From DAOUMF01 sp034408935 (GTDB lineage: Bacteria; Chloroflexota; Dehalococcoidia; SM23-28-2; RBG-16-64-32): a stretch of DNA of 64,000 nucleotides. The translations under genes were made by a program, and so were the position numbers. Under the pieces are notes generated by a model, which was not told the origin of the DNA, did not search any database, and saw only the letters and a program-made list of their open reading frames with translations. Below are positions 33,142 to 43,144 of this stretch, piece by piece. Positions within the stretch are counted from its first letter, which is position 1. Every line of letters begins with the position of its first letter. The stretch is taken from positions 114,928 through 178,927 of the forward strand of contig DAOUMV010000020.1 in assembly GCA_034408935.1 (NCBI GenBank). The letters are read 5' to 3'.

Positions 33142-34581
33142 TTAGGCTGATACGGCCTCGGCGGAGACGGGCGGTCGGCGGCCGGCCCACGGGCGGGCCT
33201 GCTCGAGCTGGGCGGCGAGGCGGAAGAGGGTGGCCTCGTCGCCGAAGCGGGCGACGAAGTGCGTGCCGACGGGGAGGCCCTCGTCGTTCCAGTGCAGGGG
33301 AACGGACATGGCAGGCTGGCCGGTGACGTTGCAGATGGGGGTGAAGGGGACGAAGGCGGCGGCACGGGTGAAACCTTGAAGGGGATCGTCGGGCGGGGAG
33401 TCGAAGGTGCCGAGGGGAACGGGAGGCTCAGCCATGGTGGGGGTGAGCCAAACGTCGTGGTCGACGAAGAAGCGGGCGACGGCGCGAGACATCATCTGTT
33501 GCATCGTCACGGCGATGAGGTAGGAAGAGGCGGTCTGCTGACGCCCCATCTCGTAGAGGCCCCAGGTCAGGGGCTCGAACTGATCCTTGCTGACGGTACG
33601 GCCAGTGGTCATGGCGGTGCCGTCGATGGTGAGGGCGCAGCCCGCCGACCAGACGGTAGTGAAGGTCTGAACGATCATCGGTCCGTTGAGGGGCGGGCTG
33701 GCCTCGATGATGTCGTGTCCGAGGTCGGCGCAGAGAGAGGCGGCGTCCTTGACGGCCGCGACGCAGTCGGGGTGGACGGCGGCGCCGGTGGCGGCCTCGG
33801 TGGTGAAGGCGATGCGGAGCTTGCCGGGGTCGGCGCCGACTTCCTGGAGGAAGGGTCGTTCGGGGGGTGGGGCCCAGTAGGGGTCGCCAACGTCAGGGCC
33901 GGAAGTGGCGTCGAGAAAGGCGGCGCTGTCGCGGACGGAGCGGGTGAGGGCGTGCTCGGAGACGAGGCCGTTCATGATGTCGCCGAAGTCGGGGCCCAGG
34001 GGGTTGCGGCCGCGGGTGGGCTTGAGGCCGAAGAGGCCGCAGCAGGAGGCGGGGATGCGTATGGAGCCACCACCGTCGTTACCGTGGGCGACGGGGACGA
34101 TGCCAGCGGCCACGGCGGCAGCTGAACCCCCGCTGGAGCCGCCGGGGGTGCGCTCGGTGTCCCAGGGGTTGTGACAGGGGCCGAAGAGATGCGGCTCGGT
34201 GGTGGGGACGAGGCCGAACTCCGGGGTGTTGGTCTTGCCGAGAACGACGAACCCGGCACGCTTGTGACGAACGACGAGCTCGGTGTCGTGGGTCGCGACG
34301 TAATCCTGGAGGAAGGCGGAGCCTGATGTCAGACGAACGCCGCCGTATGCGGCCAGGAGGTCCTTGAGTACGAAGGGGACGCCGGCGAAGGGGCCGTCGG
34401 GGAGGGGGCCGGAGGCGACCTTGCGGGCCTCGTCGTACATGGGGGTGACGACGGCGTTGAGGGTGGGGTTGAGGCGCTCGATGCGCCCGATGGCGGCGTC
34501 GACGAGCTCGATGGGCTTGACCTTCTTGCGGCGCACGAGGTCGGCCTGGGCGGTGGCGTCGAGGAAGGCGATGTCGTCCAT
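33142..34581 (-). CDS. Amidase-signature family hydrolase
   Basis: A 479-residue amidase with the Ser-cisSer-Lys triad: Lys in FVLKDLLAAYGG (about residue 73), and the Gly/Ser-rich TPGGSSGGSAAAVAAG near 145-160 with the catalytic Ser in the following GNDGGGSIRIPAS. Relatives hydrolyse fatty amides, 6-aminohexanoate dimers or glutamyl-tRNA; no gatB or gatC is near, so a catabolic role is likelier. AGGAGG lies six bases before ATG 34581. Confidence 0.88.
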   Translation of the reverse strand: MDDIAFLDATAQADLVRRKKVKPIELVDAAIGRIERLNPTLNAVVTPMYDEARKVASGPLPDGPFAGVPFVLKDLLAAYGGVRLTSGSAFLQDYVATHDTELVVRHKRAGFVVLGKTNTPEFGLVPTTEPHLFGPCHNPWDTERTPGGSSGGSAAAVAAGIVPVAHGNDGGGSIRIPASCCGLFGLKPTRGRNPLGPDFGDIMNGLVSEHALTRSVRDSAAFLDATSGPDVGDPYWAPPPERPFLQEVGADPGKLRIAFTTEAATGAAVHPDCVAAVKDAASLCADLGHDIIEASPPLNGPMIVQTFTTVWSAGCALTIDGTAMTTGRTVSKDQFEPLTWGLYEMGRQQTASSYLIAVTMQQMMSRAVARFFVDHDVWLTPTMAEPPVPLGTFDSPPDDPLQGFTRAAAFVPFTPICNVTGQPAMSVPLHWNDEGLPVGTHFVARFGDEATLFRLAAQLEQARPWAGRRPPVSAEAVSA

Positions 34582-34616
34582 GGGGGTCCTCCTGGGGAAT
34601 GTCTGGCTTCGACTCC

Positions 34617-34654
34617 GTTACGGTGCCAGATTGCGGTCAGAGAGTCAAGGGCGG
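34617..34654. repeat. Direct repeat flanking the DUF4405 gene, copy 1
   Basis: CGTTACGGTGCCAGATTGCGG plus AGTCAAGGGCGGG, nearly identical to 35012-35048. It ends right at the DUF4405 stop codon. Confidence 0.8.
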
Positions 34655-34655
34655 G

Positions 34656-34955
34656 TCACTGCTCCCCCAGCAGCGCCCGTCGAGTCATGATCACGATCCA
34701 GCGCCAGTGGAGGACGAGGTGCAGGCCGATGACGGCGAGCAGGGCGACGCCCGCCCAGTCGTGGATGTCGATCCAGTCGCTGCGAGTGACGGCCAGGAAT
34801 TCGTCCTGGCCCGGCTGTTGGGCGGCCCCGCGGCCGCCCCGGAAGCCGTCGCCGTGCTCCAGGGCCAGCCAGAGCACGAAGCCCGAGAAGACCTCAAGTA
34901 GGAAGGCAAGGAAAGCGGAAACGGCTATCAGGTAGAGGGTAGGTCCCTTTCTCAC
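34656..34955 (-). CDS. DUF4405-type membrane b-haem protein
   Basis: A 99-residue protein with two clear membrane helices (about 7-30 and 66-86). His residues in DIHDWAGVAL and IGLHLVLHWRW could bind haem b. DUF4405 proteins resemble cytochrome b561-like subunits and sit near redox systems. GTG 34955 has GGAGG five bases upstream. The gene, with about 60 bases upstream, is bracketed by a 37-base direct repeat and faces the Crp/Fnr gene. Confidence 0.8.
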   Translation of the reverse strand: MRKGPTLYLIAVSAFLAFLLEVFSGFVLWLALEHGDGFRGGRGAAQQPGQDEFLAVTRSDWIDIHDWAGVALLAVIGLHLVLHWRWIVIMTRRALLGEQ

Positions 34956-35011
34956 GGCATCCTCCGAATGGAACCGATGGGGTGACTAGGTAGGCTGGGC
35001 AGGGGGCTACG

Positions 35012-35048
35012 TTACGGTGCCAGATTGCGGCGACGGAGTCAAGGGCGG
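35012..35048. repeat. Direct repeat flanking the DUF4405 gene, copy 2
   Basis: Second copy of the 34617-34654 sequence in the same orientation, about 395 bases away. The remaining part of 34956-35273 holds the Crp-type site and no gene. Confidence 0.8.
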
Positions 35049-35223
35049 GAACGCCCTCCCGCTGCCCAGACCGACCAGGGACGGCCCTCAGGCCGGGCCC
35101 CAGGCGGAGGGGTGTGCCTGCCTGATCGGCCGGGGCAGGGAGAGGGCGCTCCACCTTGACACGACAAGGGAGGGAAGCCCATCATCGTGTGAGCCAGCAT
35201 ACGATGCGCAGACGGGGCGCGCA

Positions 35224-35237
35224 GTGACGCGCGTCAC
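35224..35237. promoter_or_regulatory. Crp/Fnr-type operator (GTGA-N6-TCAC)
   Basis: A perfect 14-base palindrome GTGACGCGCGTCAC with exact Crp half-sites and spacing, 36 bases before the start of a Crp/Fnr gene. It suggests autoregulation. Confidence 0.65.
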
Positions 35238-35273
35238 AGTTGGGCGGAGATATGTGATTTTGGAGGCGACGGC

Positions 35274-35957
35274 CTGACGACAATCGGCGAGCTTCTCGAG
35301 CGGGTGCCCTTCGTGGCGGCGCTGGGGGCGTCGGAGCGCAAAGCGCTGGCGGCTGTGGCGAAGCGGCGGCGGTTCAACCGGGACGAGGCGATCTTCGACA
35401 AGGACGACGCTGGAGAATCGTTGTTCATCATCGACGAGGGCTCCGTCCGTATCTACCTGCCCAGCCCGCAAGGGGCGGATCTGACGCTGGCCATGCTGGG
35501 GCCGGGCGATTTCTTCGGCGACATGGCGCTGCTGGACGGGAGACCGCGCTCGGCCAGCGCTGCGGCGCTCCGGGAAACGGAGACGGTAGCCCTGGATCGG
35601 GCGGACTTCAGTGCCATCATCCGGTCGCGGCCGGAAGCGGCGATGGCGGTGCTGGCGGCGGTGGCCGAGCGCCTGCGAGAAACGAACGAGATGGCGGGTG
35701 ATCTGGCGTTCTTGGACGTGGGTGGGCGACTGGCCAAGAAGCTGCTGGAGCTGGCGGCCGTTCACGGAGTGCAGCGGCCCGGGGGGATACTCTTGGATCT
35801 GCGCCTGACCCAGGAAGAGCTAGCGAACATGGTGGGCGTGACGCGGGAGAGCGTGAACCGCAACCTGGCGCTGCTCCGGCGGGAGGGTGTCATAAGCGGC
35901 CAGGGGCGGCGGTTCGTGATACGGGACGCGGAGGCGCTCCGGAGGCATGTCGAGTAG
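35274..35957 (+). CDS. Crp/Fnr-family transcriptional regulator
   Basis: A 227-residue regulator with an N-terminal cyclic-nucleotide-binding fold (SLFIIDEGSVRIYL, GPGDFFGDMALLDGRPRSASA) and a C-terminal winged helix (LTQEELANMVGVTRESVNRNLALL). No Cys set for an Fe-S cluster is seen. The first AUG/GUG/UUG in frame is GTG 35304, but family alignment and GGAGG at 35262-35266, seven bases before CTG 35274, point to a CTG start giving LTTIGELLERV. The palindrome at 35224 is a likely autoregulatory site. A neighbouring divergent haem protein may be a target. Confidence 0.88.
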   Translation: MTTIGELLERVPFVAALGASERKALAAVAKRRRFNRDEAIFDKDDAGESLFIIDEGSVRIYLPSPQGADLTLAMLGPGDFFGDMALLDGRPRSASAAALRETETVALDRADFSAIIRSRPEAAMAVLAAVAERLRETNEMAGDLAFLDVGGRLAKKLLELAAVHGVQRPGGILLDLRLTQEELANMVGVTRESVNRNLALLRREGVISGQGRRFVIRDAEALRRHVE

Positions 35958-35974
35958 GGCCGTGCGAGGATAGG

Positions 35975-36005
35975 CCGCTCACCCTGAGCCGCGAAGGGTG
36001 AGCGG
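35975..36005. terminator. Bidirectional hairpin between convergent genes (repeat D relative)
   Basis: A perfect 11-bp stem CCGCTCACCCT/AGGGTGAGCGG with a 9-base loop in the 57-base gap between two convergent genes. There is no T tract, and its core resembles repeat D, so a repeat may serve as terminator here. Confidence 0.55.
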
Positions 36006-36014
36006 TGGGGGCGC

Positions 36015-36989
36015 CTAGAGGACGCTGTGCTGTCGGAGGAAGGGGATGGCGGCGGCGATGGCTTCTTCTGGCGTACCCTGGTTGATCTCGAAGACCCGGG
36101 GGGCGTCCGCCGGCAGGCCGCGGGCGACGTACGACCAGTCGACGTCGCCGAGACCGGGGGCGCGGTGGTCGGCCAGGCCGTCGACGTCGTGGACGTGTGC
36201 GCCGAGGCAGCGGTCGCGAAGCTCATCCAACCAGCGGGTCTTGGGGATGATGCCGAGGCGGTCCAGCACCTCGGCGTGGCCGACGTCGAGCCAGAACCCG
36301 ACGAGGTCAGGCGGGTAGTCGGTGAGGAGCTCATGCATCTCGTCTAGGGAAGGGAATTCGTGGTGGTGATAGCGGTTCTCCAGGCCGACGGCTACGCCGC
36401 TGCCAGCAGCATGATCGGTGATATCGGCGAGGGAGCGGCGCGCCTGGGGGAGGTTTTGGACGGCGCCGTGGCGGCGGTCGAGTAGGGTCTGGCGGCGCAG
36501 GGCCTCGACCTCCTCGCCGTCTCGCACGCCGGAGTCGAAGAGGCGGCGGAGGCGGCGCTCGCTTTCGAGCATCTGGGACCTGCCCTGGGTTTCGATCGCC
36601 CCCAGGTGAACGACCATGTAGGGGGCACCGGCCCGCGCGGCGTAATCGATCGTGGTGCGGGCGAGGTGCACGGCCTGGACGCGCTCGTCCTCGTCCAGGG
36701 CGGCGAGGTTGAGGGCGTCTGACCAGCGGCTTCCTGCTTTGACGCGGGGGGTGGGCGAGTGGAGGGAGACGACGGAGACGTGGTTGGAGCTGAGGAGCTC
36801 CTCGACGCCTTCCGGGGGTATGACGTAGTTGATCTCCACCGAGGGGAAGCCGAGGCGGGAGGCGGCTTCCGCGAATCGATGCATGGAGTCGCGCCCGGAC
36901 GGGCGCCCGTCTGGGCGGTCCCCCAAGGGGAAGCGGCCCTGGGACCACATGGTGGAGAGGGCGGGGGCGGGGGGTTGGACGAGGGTCAC
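36015..36989 (-). CDS. Xylose-isomerase-like TIM-barrel protein
   Basis: A 324-residue sugar-phosphate isomerase/epimerase-type TIM barrel. PYMVVHLGAIE, VAVGLENRYHHHEFP, VGFWLDVGHAEV and GAHVHDVDG place the metal-binding Glu, His and Asp along successive strands. The substrate is unknown. The N-terminal GDRPDGRPSGRD segment is coded by a repeat E palindrome (36891-36920), an in-frame insertion. The GTG start at 36989 lacks a clear Shine-Dalgarno; ATG 36950 is an alternative. Confidence 0.8.
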   Translation of the reverse strand: MTLVQPPAPALSTMWSQGRFPLGDRPDGRPSGRDSMHRFAEAASRLGFPSVEINYVIPPEGVEELLSSNHVSVVSLHSPTPRVKAGSRWSDALNLAALDEDERVQAVHLARTTIDYAARAGAPYMVVHLGAIETQGRSQMLESERRLRRLFDSGVRDGEEVEALRRQTLLDRRHGAVQNLPQARRSLADITDHAAGSGVAVGLENRYHHHEFPSLDEMHELLTDYPPDLVGFWLDVGHAEVLDRLGIIPKTRWLDELRDRCLGAHVHDVDGLADHRAPGLGDVDWSYVARGLPADAPRVFEINQGTPEEAIAAAIPFLRQHSVL

Positions 36990-36998
36990 GGTTCGAGT

Positions 36999-37283
36999 TT
37001 AGCGGGTGTCGAGACGTCGGGCCAGGGCGACGCCGGCGAGGGTGCCCAGGATTCCCCCCAGGAAGGCTGTGGCGATGGACAGGAGGAAGCCGGTCTCGTC
37101 TCGGGCGCCGATGAGGGGGACGAGGACGCCGGCCAGGCAGGCGGCGGCAAGGGCGAGGGGGAGGGCGAGGAGGACGTGACGGCCGCGGCGGATGACGGCG
37201 GCGAAGGACCAGGGGAGGAAGCCCAGGGCGGCCCAAAGGGCGAAGAATAGAAGGACGAAGGCTAGGCGGGCTTCGAAGGTCAC
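36999..37283 (-). CDS. Small membrane protein
   Basis: A 94-residue protein with about three hydrophobic helices (3-27, 37-57, 66-88) and an Arg-rich end. No family recognised. GTG 37283 is chosen because upstream codons lose hydrophobic pattern; no Shine-Dalgarno is visible. Its first 16 codons and upstream sequence are duplicated at 38505-38612, where the copy runs into a stop, bracketing the EEP gene. Confidence 0.55.
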   Translation of the reverse strand: MTFEARLAFVLLFFALWAALGFLPWSFAAVIRRGRHVLLALPLALAAACLAGVLVPLIGARDETGFLLSIATAFLGGILGTLAGVALARRLDTR

Positions 37284-37333
37284 GGGAATAGGGTCGTGGG
37301 TGAGGGGGCGGGGGTCAAGAGGTGGGCGGCTGG
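37229..37333. repeat. Direct repeat flanking the EEP gene, copy 1
   Basis: About 105 bases covering the start of the small membrane protein gene and its upstream region. It is highly similar to 38505-38612 (for example GGCTAGGCGGGCTTCGAAGG in both). Confidence 0.85.
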
Positions 37334-37379
37334 TGACCCATTGAGCGGCCTGGGAGAGCAGCATGGGGACTTGGTGCGG

Positions 37380-37385
37380 TATAAT
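37380..37385 (+). promoter_or_regulatory. -10 element of the EEP gene
   Basis: TATAAT in the same TGCGGTATAATCG string as before prfB. A leader of about 115 bases follows. No obvious -35 box; 37284-37507 holds no gene. Confidence 0.6.
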
Positions 37386-37507
37386 CGGCAGACAGCGCGC
37401 AAGAGGGACCACTCGGCACCGGATAGCAGCACCCAGTGTAGAGGAGCTTTCGCTAGAACACCCCAAGGCCGCCGCGTTGAACGCGCGGCAGAAGGAGGTA
37501 GGCAGCC

Positions 37508-38338
37508 GTGACCGATGCATTCTCGGTCCTGTCCTGGAACGTCGAGAAGTTCGGGACCAAGGGGAATGAGCACACCATGCGCGTCTTGGCGAAGGTGACG
37601 TCGAAGGCCCCCGACCTCGTGGCGTTCTATGAGACGAAGCCGAGCGCCCTGTGGCTCGATCTAATGAAGGCGATGCAGGGGTACACGTGGCACATCACCG
37701 AGGGGAAGCAGTCCCAGGAGATCCTCCTGGGAGTGAAGAACGACGTGACCGCGTTCATTACCCAGCGCACCGAGTTCAAGACACGGGACGCCTACTACAG
37801 GCCCGGTCTGCTCTGCACTGTGCTTGTTGACGAGGTCGAGTATCCGGTGCTCTTCTTGCACCTTGCGTCGCTCAAGGACCCGAAGGGTTTCGGACGGCGA
37901 CAAGAGCAGATCGATGCAGCATTTGAATTCAAGGACACCCTCGATTCGGCCGCGGCAGGAGCCTCCGCCAACTACATGTTCGTCGGCGACCTGAACTCGA
38001 TGGGTTTGGATTTCAAGTACTATCAGGCAGCCACTGGTCAGCCCTATGATCGCGTGGAAGTTTCGGCTGATCGGGAGTTACAGCGGGTATCGTGGCTGGC
38101 GTCGAAGAACAGCATGCAGCTGCTATCCAAGACACACGACGTCACTTGGAGAGACGCCGCTGGCAAGAAATCCAACCTTGACCATGTCGTGGCAGCGAAT
38201 CACCTCCAGTTCACTCAGCAGTGCGGTCACGACGTCCGTGTGGAGGGCTGGGTCGATGAGCCACCAGACCAGCAGGCCCAATGGCTGTTGGACTACTCCG
38301 ACCACTCAATGCTGTTCTTCAAGGTCCGCAAGGTATAG
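37508..38338 (+). CDS. Endonuclease/exonuclease/phosphatase (EEP)-family protein
   Basis: A 276-residue DNase I-like fold protein. The metal-site motifs appear in order: LSWNVEKFG (N11, E13), FYETKPS, FLHLASLKDP, VGDLNSMGLD (D-x-N), NLDHVVA and a final DYSDHSMLFF (SDH). It could act on nucleic acid or a phosphoester; no signal peptide. The GTG start has GGAGGTA seven bases upstream. It is a lone gene bracketed by 105-base direct repeats, so probably acquired. Confidence 0.82.
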   Translation: MTDAFSVLSWNVEKFGTKGNEHTMRVLAKVTSKAPDLVAFYETKPSALWLDLMKAMQGYTWHITEGKQSQEILLGVKNDVTAFITQRTEFKTRDAYYRPGLLCTVLVDEVEYPVLFLHLASLKDPKGFGRRQEQIDAAFEFKDTLDSAAAGASANYMFVGDLNSMGLDFKYYQAATGQPYDRVEVSADRELQRVSWLASKNSMQLLSKTHDVTWRDAAGKKSNLDHVVAANHLQFTQQCGHDVRVEGWVDEPPDQQAQWLLDYSDHSMLFFKVRKV

Positions 38339-38504
38339 CGACTGACAGGATCGTCGCCCGGCCTCGAGGCCCCTCGGCAAGACGCACCGGGGGAAGGGGC
38401 GTAAGGAGAATGCAGGCCCCGGCGATTCCGTGAACACGGCGTGCGCCGTTTCGAGGGAAGGGCCAGTCGGCGCGCCGGCGCCGATGGATGGGATCGCCGA
38501 GAGA

Positions 38505-38611
38505 GCGGCTCAAAGGGCGAAGAAAAGCAGGACGAAGGCTAGGCGGGCTTCGAAGGTCACGGGGATAGGGTGGGGGGTGGAAGGGGCCGGGGTCCGGGGG
38601 TGAGCGGCCGG

Positions 38612-38612
<1 letters not shown>
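38505..38612. repeat. Direct repeat flanking the EEP gene, copy 2 (truncated gene 5' end)
   Basis: Read on the minus strand it begins like the small membrane protein (VTFEARLAFVLLFFAL) and then stops at TGA. It abuts the end of ispG. The 38339-38504 stretch shows nothing else. Confidence 0.85.
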
Positions 38613-39829
<1,217 letters not shown>

Positions 39830-39949
39830 TGTGCGGTACGAGGGCGGGCCGGGCAAGCTTGAGGATGGGGCGGCGGGCCGCGGTCGACGCTCAGAACGAT
39901 AGGGCGGGGCTGGGGGGCAGGTCCGCTTCGACCCCGCCGGGGCAGGCGG

Positions 39950-41020
39950 TCATCTGAACAGGCTCTCGCCCCTGATGATGCGGAGGACGTCGAAGTAGGT
40001 GATGACGACCGCGAAGGTGATGATGAGGGCGAGGCCGATGAGGTGGACGAGCGCCTCCCTTTCGGGAGCGATCCTGCGGCCGCCGCGGACGATCTCGAGG
40101 AGGACGAAGACGATGCGGCCGCCGTCGAGCATGGGGAGGGGGAGGATGTTGATGACGGCGAGGTTGATGGAGAGGAGAGCGGCGAACTCCAGGAGGACGT
40201 CGAAGCCGGATTCCTCCACAACCTCGCCGGTGGCCTGGGCGATACCCACGGGACCGGCGACATCGGGGCCGGAGCTGCCCTTGGTCCAGGAGATGACCTC
40301 GTTGCGGGCGAGGATGAGGGCGTCAAGGGTGGCCGTCCACCCCTTGGGGATGGCTTGCCAAGGAGGGAAGCTTTCCTTCTCCGTGAAGGGGTACAAGTTT
40401 CCGATCTGGATACCCGTGGGGCCCTGGCCCTCGGGGGGTGACCAGCGGGAGTGGACGGGGATCGTCTCGACGACGCCGTCGGTATGCTTGACGGTGAAAT
40501 CGATGGTCTCGCCGAGGTTGAGGCGGATGGCGAGGCTGACCTCGCGGATGTTGCGGACCTCATCGCCGTTGATCTCGAAGATGACGTCGCCGTTCTTGAG
40601 GCCAGCTTCTTCGGCGGGGGCGCCGGGGACGACGTAGCTGATCTGGGTGAGGCCGACGTTGACATCGCGGGGGATCATGAAGGCGATGGCGAAGAGGAGG
40701 ATGGGGAGAATGAAGTTCATGCCGGAGCCAGATGCCAGGACAAGGAGGCGGACCCAGCGAGGCTTGGCGGCGAGGCTGCTGGGGTCGGAGGGGTCCTCCT
40801 CGCCGAGGAGGCGGCAGAAGCCGCCGAGGGGGAGCCAGTTGATGGAATAGATGGTGTCGTGCCAGGTGAAGCCCCATATGCGGGGAGGGTAGCCGAGGCC
40901 GGCCTCCAGGACCTTGACGCCGGTGAGCTTGGCGGTGATGTAGTGTCCGAATTCGTGGGCGATGATGAGGACGACGAGGACGCCGACGAAGGGGAGGATG
41001 GTGTGGAGGATGAGGTCCAC
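39950..41020 (-). CDS. rseP: Site-2 zinc metalloprotease RseP (M50)
   Basis: A 356-residue intramembrane protease that cuts anti-sigma factors or signal peptides within the membrane. HEFGHY (H22, E23, H26) lies in the first helix, a PDZ domain at about 120-200 (APAEEAGLKNGDVIFEINGD), and the LDGG motif (LPMLDGGRIVF) in the late helix with the third zinc ligand. GTG 41020 has GGAGG seven bases upstream. It lies in the dxr operon, the usual place. Confidence 0.95.
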   Translation of the reverse strand: MDLILHTILPFVGVLVVLIIAHEFGHYITAKLTGVKVLEAGLGYPPRIWGFTWHDTIYSINWLPLGGFCRLLGEEDPSDPSSLAAKPRWVRLLVLASGSGMNFILPILLFAIAFMIPRDVNVGLTQISYVVPGAPAEEAGLKNGDVIFEINGDEVRNIREVSLAIRLNLGETIDFTVKHTDGVVETIPVHSRWSPPEGQGPTGIQIGNLYPFTEKESFPPWQAIPKGWTATLDALILARNEVISWTKGSSGPDVAGPVGIAQATGEVVEESGFDVLLEFAALLSINLAVINILPLPMLDGGRIVFVLLEIVRGGRRIAPEREALVHLIGLALIITFAVVITYFDVLRIIRGESLFR

Positions 41021-41183
41021 AGGCTAGCCTCCCCTCATCTCAGCCGCCCCAGAACCAGCGAACCTTTCCGGCAGCGCGAGGCTAATAGGTCTGCTGGCTT
41101 GTCCGTTTGTCCGGCAAGCTCGCAGTGATGCTTTGCGTCAGTGGTCATCGCTATGAGATACGTTCTAGAGCTTCGTATCGGAG

Positions 41184-42341
41184 CTATGTCTTGGCCTTGA
41201 TCCAGTCCTCGGCGCAGGCGCGAGCAGAGGCGTCGGCGGCGAGGATGTCGTCCAGGGTGGGGTCGGCGGTGCCGGGGTGGGCGACGAGGGCGTCTTCGAT
41301 GACGCGGGCGATGTCGGTAAAGCGGAGGTGACCGGCGAGGAAGTGCTGGATAGCGACCTCGTCGGCGGCGCAGAGGACGGCGGGGAAGGTGCCGGCCCGG
41401 CGGCCGGCTTCGAGGGCGAGAGTGAGGCAGGGGTACCGCTGCACATCAGGCGTTTCGAAGTTGAGGGCGCCGATACGCTTCAGGTCGAGGCGGGGCACGG
41501 CGGTGGCGGGTACCCGCTCCGGATAGGTAAGGGCGCACTGTATAGGTAGACGCATATCGGGAATGCCCAGTTGCGCCTTCACTGAGCCGTCGCGGAACTC
41601 GACGAGGGAGTGGACGATGCTCTCCCTGTGCAGCAGGACGTCGATGCGGTCCAAGGGGACATCGAATAGCCAGCGGGCCTCGATGCACTCCAGTCCTTTG
41701 TTGAGAAGGGTGGCGCTGTCGACGGTGATCTTCTGTCCCATCTGCCAGTTGGGATGCCTAAGCGCCTGCTCGGCGGTGACCTGGTCGAGCTCCTCGGGGG
41801 GAGTGTCGCGGAAGGGGCCGCCGGAGGCGGTGAGGATGATGCGCTGGACGCTTTGCGGTTGCTCGCCCCAGAGGCACTGCCAGATGGCGGCGTGCTCGCT
41901 GTCGATGGGGCGAAGCTCGGCGCTGTGGCGTCTGGCCTCGGCCGTGATGAGCTGGCCAGCGATGACGAGGACCTCCTTGTTGGCCAGGGCGACGGCCTTG
42001 CCGGCGCGCAGGGCGGCGAGCGTCGGCGCCAGGCCGGTGGTGCCGACGGTGGCGACCACGATCAGGTCCGCTTCGGGTTGGGAGGCCATCTCCTCCATGG
42101 AGGCCCAGGAGGCGGAGACGCGGCCGCGGAGGTAGTCCGCATCGCGGTCGCAGCAGATGATGCGTGGGCGGAATTCGCGGGCTTGCTCCTCCAGGAGGGT
42201 GACGTTGGCGCCGGCGGCCAGACCGATGACGGTAAAGCGGTCGGAGAGGGAGCGGACGACGTCGAGGGTCTGGCGGCCGATGGAGCCGGTGGAGCCGAGG
42301 ACGACGAGACCGAGGGGGCGGTCCGTCAAAGGACTGTCCAT
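41184..42341 (-). CDS. dxr: 1-Deoxy-D-xylulose 5-phosphate reductoisomerase
   Basis: A 385-residue NADPH enzyme, second step of the MEP pathway. The start is ATG 42341 (MDSPLTDRP), giving the NADPH motif VLGSTGSIGRQTLDV near residue 14. LANKEVLVIAG, the metal-binding DSEHAA and the GMQKI-like MGQKITVDSATLLNKGLE follow. The start lies inside the last 16 bases of cdsA, so translation is probably coupled. A longer open frame upstream is antisense-like noise over cdsA. The 41021-41183 gap to rseP has no visible gene. Confidence 0.96.
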   Translation of the reverse strand: MDSPLTDRPLGLVVLGSTGSIGRQTLDVVRSLSDRFTVIGLAAGANVTLLEEQAREFRPRIICCDRDADYLRGRVSASWASMEEMASQPEADLIVVATVGTTGLAPTLAALRAGKAVALANKEVLVIAGQLITAEARRHSAELRPIDSEHAAIWQCLWGEQPQSVQRIILTASGGPFRDTPPEELDQVTAEQALRHPNWQMGQKITVDSATLLNKGLECIEARWLFDVPLDRIDVLLHRESIVHSLVEFRDGSVKAQLGIPDMRLPIQCALTYPERVPATAVPRLDLKRIGALNFETPDVQRYPCLTLALEAGRRAGTFPAVLCAADEVAIQHFLAGHLRFTDIARVIEDALVAHPGTADPTLDDILAADASARACAEDWIKAKT

Positions 42342-43144
42342 GTCAGGTAGTAGTATACCAGGGGTATGGTGAAGAGGAGGCTGTCCAGGCGGTCGAGGAA
42401 GCCGCCGTGGCCGGGAATGACGCGGGAGGCGTCCTTGACGCCGGCGCCACGCTTGATGAGGGATTCCGCCAGGTCTCCCAGTTGAGCGGCGAGGGGGAGG
42501 AGGAGGGCCAGGGGTATGATCTCCGCGCCGGCGCCGGCGTCGAGGGCCCAGTTGAGGGCGAGGACAGCGCCGACGCCGCCGGCGAGCCCCGCCAGGGAGC
42601 CCTCCAGCGTCTTGCCGGGGCTTATGGTGGGGGTGATCTTGGTGCGTCCGACAAGCCGGCCCACGAAGTAGGAGGAGGTGTCCGTGGCGAATGTGGCAAG
42701 GAGGGCGAGGAGCACCCAGTCGCGGCCGTTGGGGGCGTCGCGTAGGAAGACGAAGTGGGAGCCCAGGAAGCCGATGTAGATGAGGCCGCCGAGGGACCAG
42801 AGCCAGTCCCTGAATCCGGTGGCGGTCTCGCCCCGGAGGATGGAGGGGAGGAAGGGCAGGATGACGAGAAGGGCAAGGGCGCGGGTCCACCATTCGAAGC
42901 CATTGTCGGCGGCGGCGGCGAGAAGGGCGACGCCGGCGACGCCGATGAGGCTGGGGAGGCGCTGGTGCCACAGGTTGCGGGTCTCGCCGGCGGCGCCGGC
43001 GGGGTCAGTGGCTGGATAGAACTCCAGGGCGGCGATGACGAGGACGAGGCCGGCGGCGACGGTGAAGAGGGGGCCGCCGAGGAGGGTGAGGGCGATGATT
43101 ACGGGTATGCCGACGATGGAGACGGCGACCCGCTGAAGGAGCAT
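42326..43144 (-). CDS. cdsA: Phosphatidate cytidylyltransferase
   Basis: A 272-residue multi-helix membrane enzyme making CDP-diacylglycerol, the substrate of the PgsA-type enzyme in this window. The C-terminal signature is clear: GAGVKDASRVIPGHGGFLDR then a last pair of helices. ISPGKTLEGSLAG near residue 180 is also typical. Its start shares one base with the uppS stop (TGATG) and its end overlaps dxr. Confidence 0.95.
   Translation of the reverse strand: MLLQRVAVSIVGIPVIIALTLLGGPLFTVAAGLVLVIAALEFYPATDPAGAAGETRNLWHQRLPSLIGVAGVALLAAAADNGFEWWTRALALLVILPFLPSILRGETATGFRDWLWSLGGLIYIGFLGSHFVFLRDAPNGRDWVLLALLATFATDTSSYFVGRLVGRTKITPTISPGKTLEGSLAGLAGGVGAVLALNWALDAGAGAEIIPLALLLPLAAQLGDLAESLIKRGAGVKDASRVIPGHGGFLDRLDSLLFTIPLVYYYLTWTVL

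Noticed and set aside
41184..42971. Long 595-codon version of Dxr
   Set aside because: The upstream 210 residues are Arg/Pro-rich antiframe sequence over cdsA; ATG 42341 gives a normal Dxr N-terminus.
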